From an uncultured Burkholderiales bacterium (GTDB lineage: Bacteria; Pseudomonadota; Gammaproteobacteria; Burkholderiales; Burkholderiaceae_C): a DNA stretch of 64,000 bases. Every line of letters begins with the position of its first letter. Positions within the stretch are counted from its first letter, which is position 1. The position numbers and the translations under genes are program-made. Shown piece after piece: positions 63,876-64,000 of this stretch. The notes beneath the pieces are model-generated. The model was not told the origin of the DNA. It ran no database searches and saw only the letters and a list, made by a program, of their open reading frames with translations. The stretch covers positions 1 to 64,000 of the forward strand of contig CAIQBO010000028.1 of the NCBI GenBank assembly GCA_903870145.1, given 5' to 3'.

Positions 63876-64000
63876 ATGAACCCTTCGCAACACGCCGATT
63901 CATTGGGCCGGTTAGAAGACTTGCCCGCTGACTACATTGCGCAAATGCACGCCTTGTCGATTGCACCCTTGTGGCCGCAACTGCGCGGCTTGCTGCCGCG
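63876..64000 (+). CDS. Gentisate 1,2-dioxygenase-like protein, 5' part only
   Basis: Only the first 41 residues are in the window (starting MNPSQHADSLGRLEDLPADY). The segment ALSIAPLWPQLRGLLP resembles the N-terminus of gentisate 1,2-dioxygenases (LxPLWxxLxxLxPxxP), cupin enzymes that open the gentisate ring. AGGAG lies 12 bases before the ATG; another ATG two bases earlier (63872) is in a different frame. With so little sequence the call is tentative. Confidence 0.5.
   Translation, partial: MNPSQHADSLGRLEDLPADYIAQMHALSIAPLWPQLRGLLP

Overview
The window is a stretch of bacterial chromosome from a betaproteobacterium, most likely order Burkholderiales and family Comamonadaceae (Limnohabitans/Rhodoferax-like). 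The grounds are the 5' end of a 16S rRNA gene with a betaproteobacterial start, the hemE-priA pair, a Bug-type solute receptor, a glucokinase-RpiR fusion protein and a liv/acyl-CoA ligase cluster. I saw no insertion sequence, prophage, tRNA or CRISPR array. Genes are dense, with many 1-4 base overlaps.

Layout. 1-817: 16S rRNA start on the minus strand, with its leader and repeated promoter-like elements. 818-18873: mostly housekeeping genes: uup, a LysE exporter, a histidine phosphatase, a possible bacterial transglutaminase-like protein, a creatininase-family hydrolase, dsbD, hemE, priA, an AEC transporter, rep, a LacI-type regulator, a TPR protein and a CPA2 antiporter. 19012-44155: a 25 kb alpha-glucan (starch/maltodextrin) utilisation locus. 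44161-53656: a minus-strand transport and acyl-CoA ligase operon, with a divergent Crp/Fnr regulator and rluF-like gene to its right. 55460-58609: an orphan periplasmic receptor and htpG, the latter behind a clear sigma-32 promoter. 58606-63740: a minus-strand block of an ABC-2 exporter, a metallophosphatase, a Ser/Thr kinase-USP fusion and an SrkA-like kinase. The right edge holds the start of a gentisate dioxygenase-like gene.

The alpha-glucan locus is the core of the window. Its parts make a full route. Envelope GH13 enzymes (23495-25123, a lipoprotein at 25126-26793, a pullulanase at 26962-29733 and a large amylase at 35660-38383) cut polymer. A TonB-dependent receptor (19105-21873), powered by its own TonB-ExbB-ExbD-ExbD set (40649-43159), brings oligosaccharides across the outer membrane. 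A maltose-type ABC importer (29730-32790 plus the ATPase at 34512-35648) crosses the inner membrane. A cytoplasmic alpha-glucosidase (32811-34451) frees glucose, and a canonical glucokinase (43184-44155) phosphorylates it. A flavin-dependent halogenase homologue sits right behind the receptor.

Regulation can be read from the DNA. Six 15-base sites match the HexR/RpiR-type palindrome (TGTARTWWWAYTACA) at the receptor, amylase/pullulanase, large amylase/glk-hexR and tonB promoters. The likely ligand protein is encoded in the locus: a glucokinase-HexR fusion whose kinase half carries altered phosphate-binding motifs. Two of these promoters also carry a LacI-type operator at an identical 25.5-base centre-to-centre distance from the HexR box, matching the LacI-family gene just upstream. 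This points to two-input control (substrate via LacI, central metabolism via HexR).
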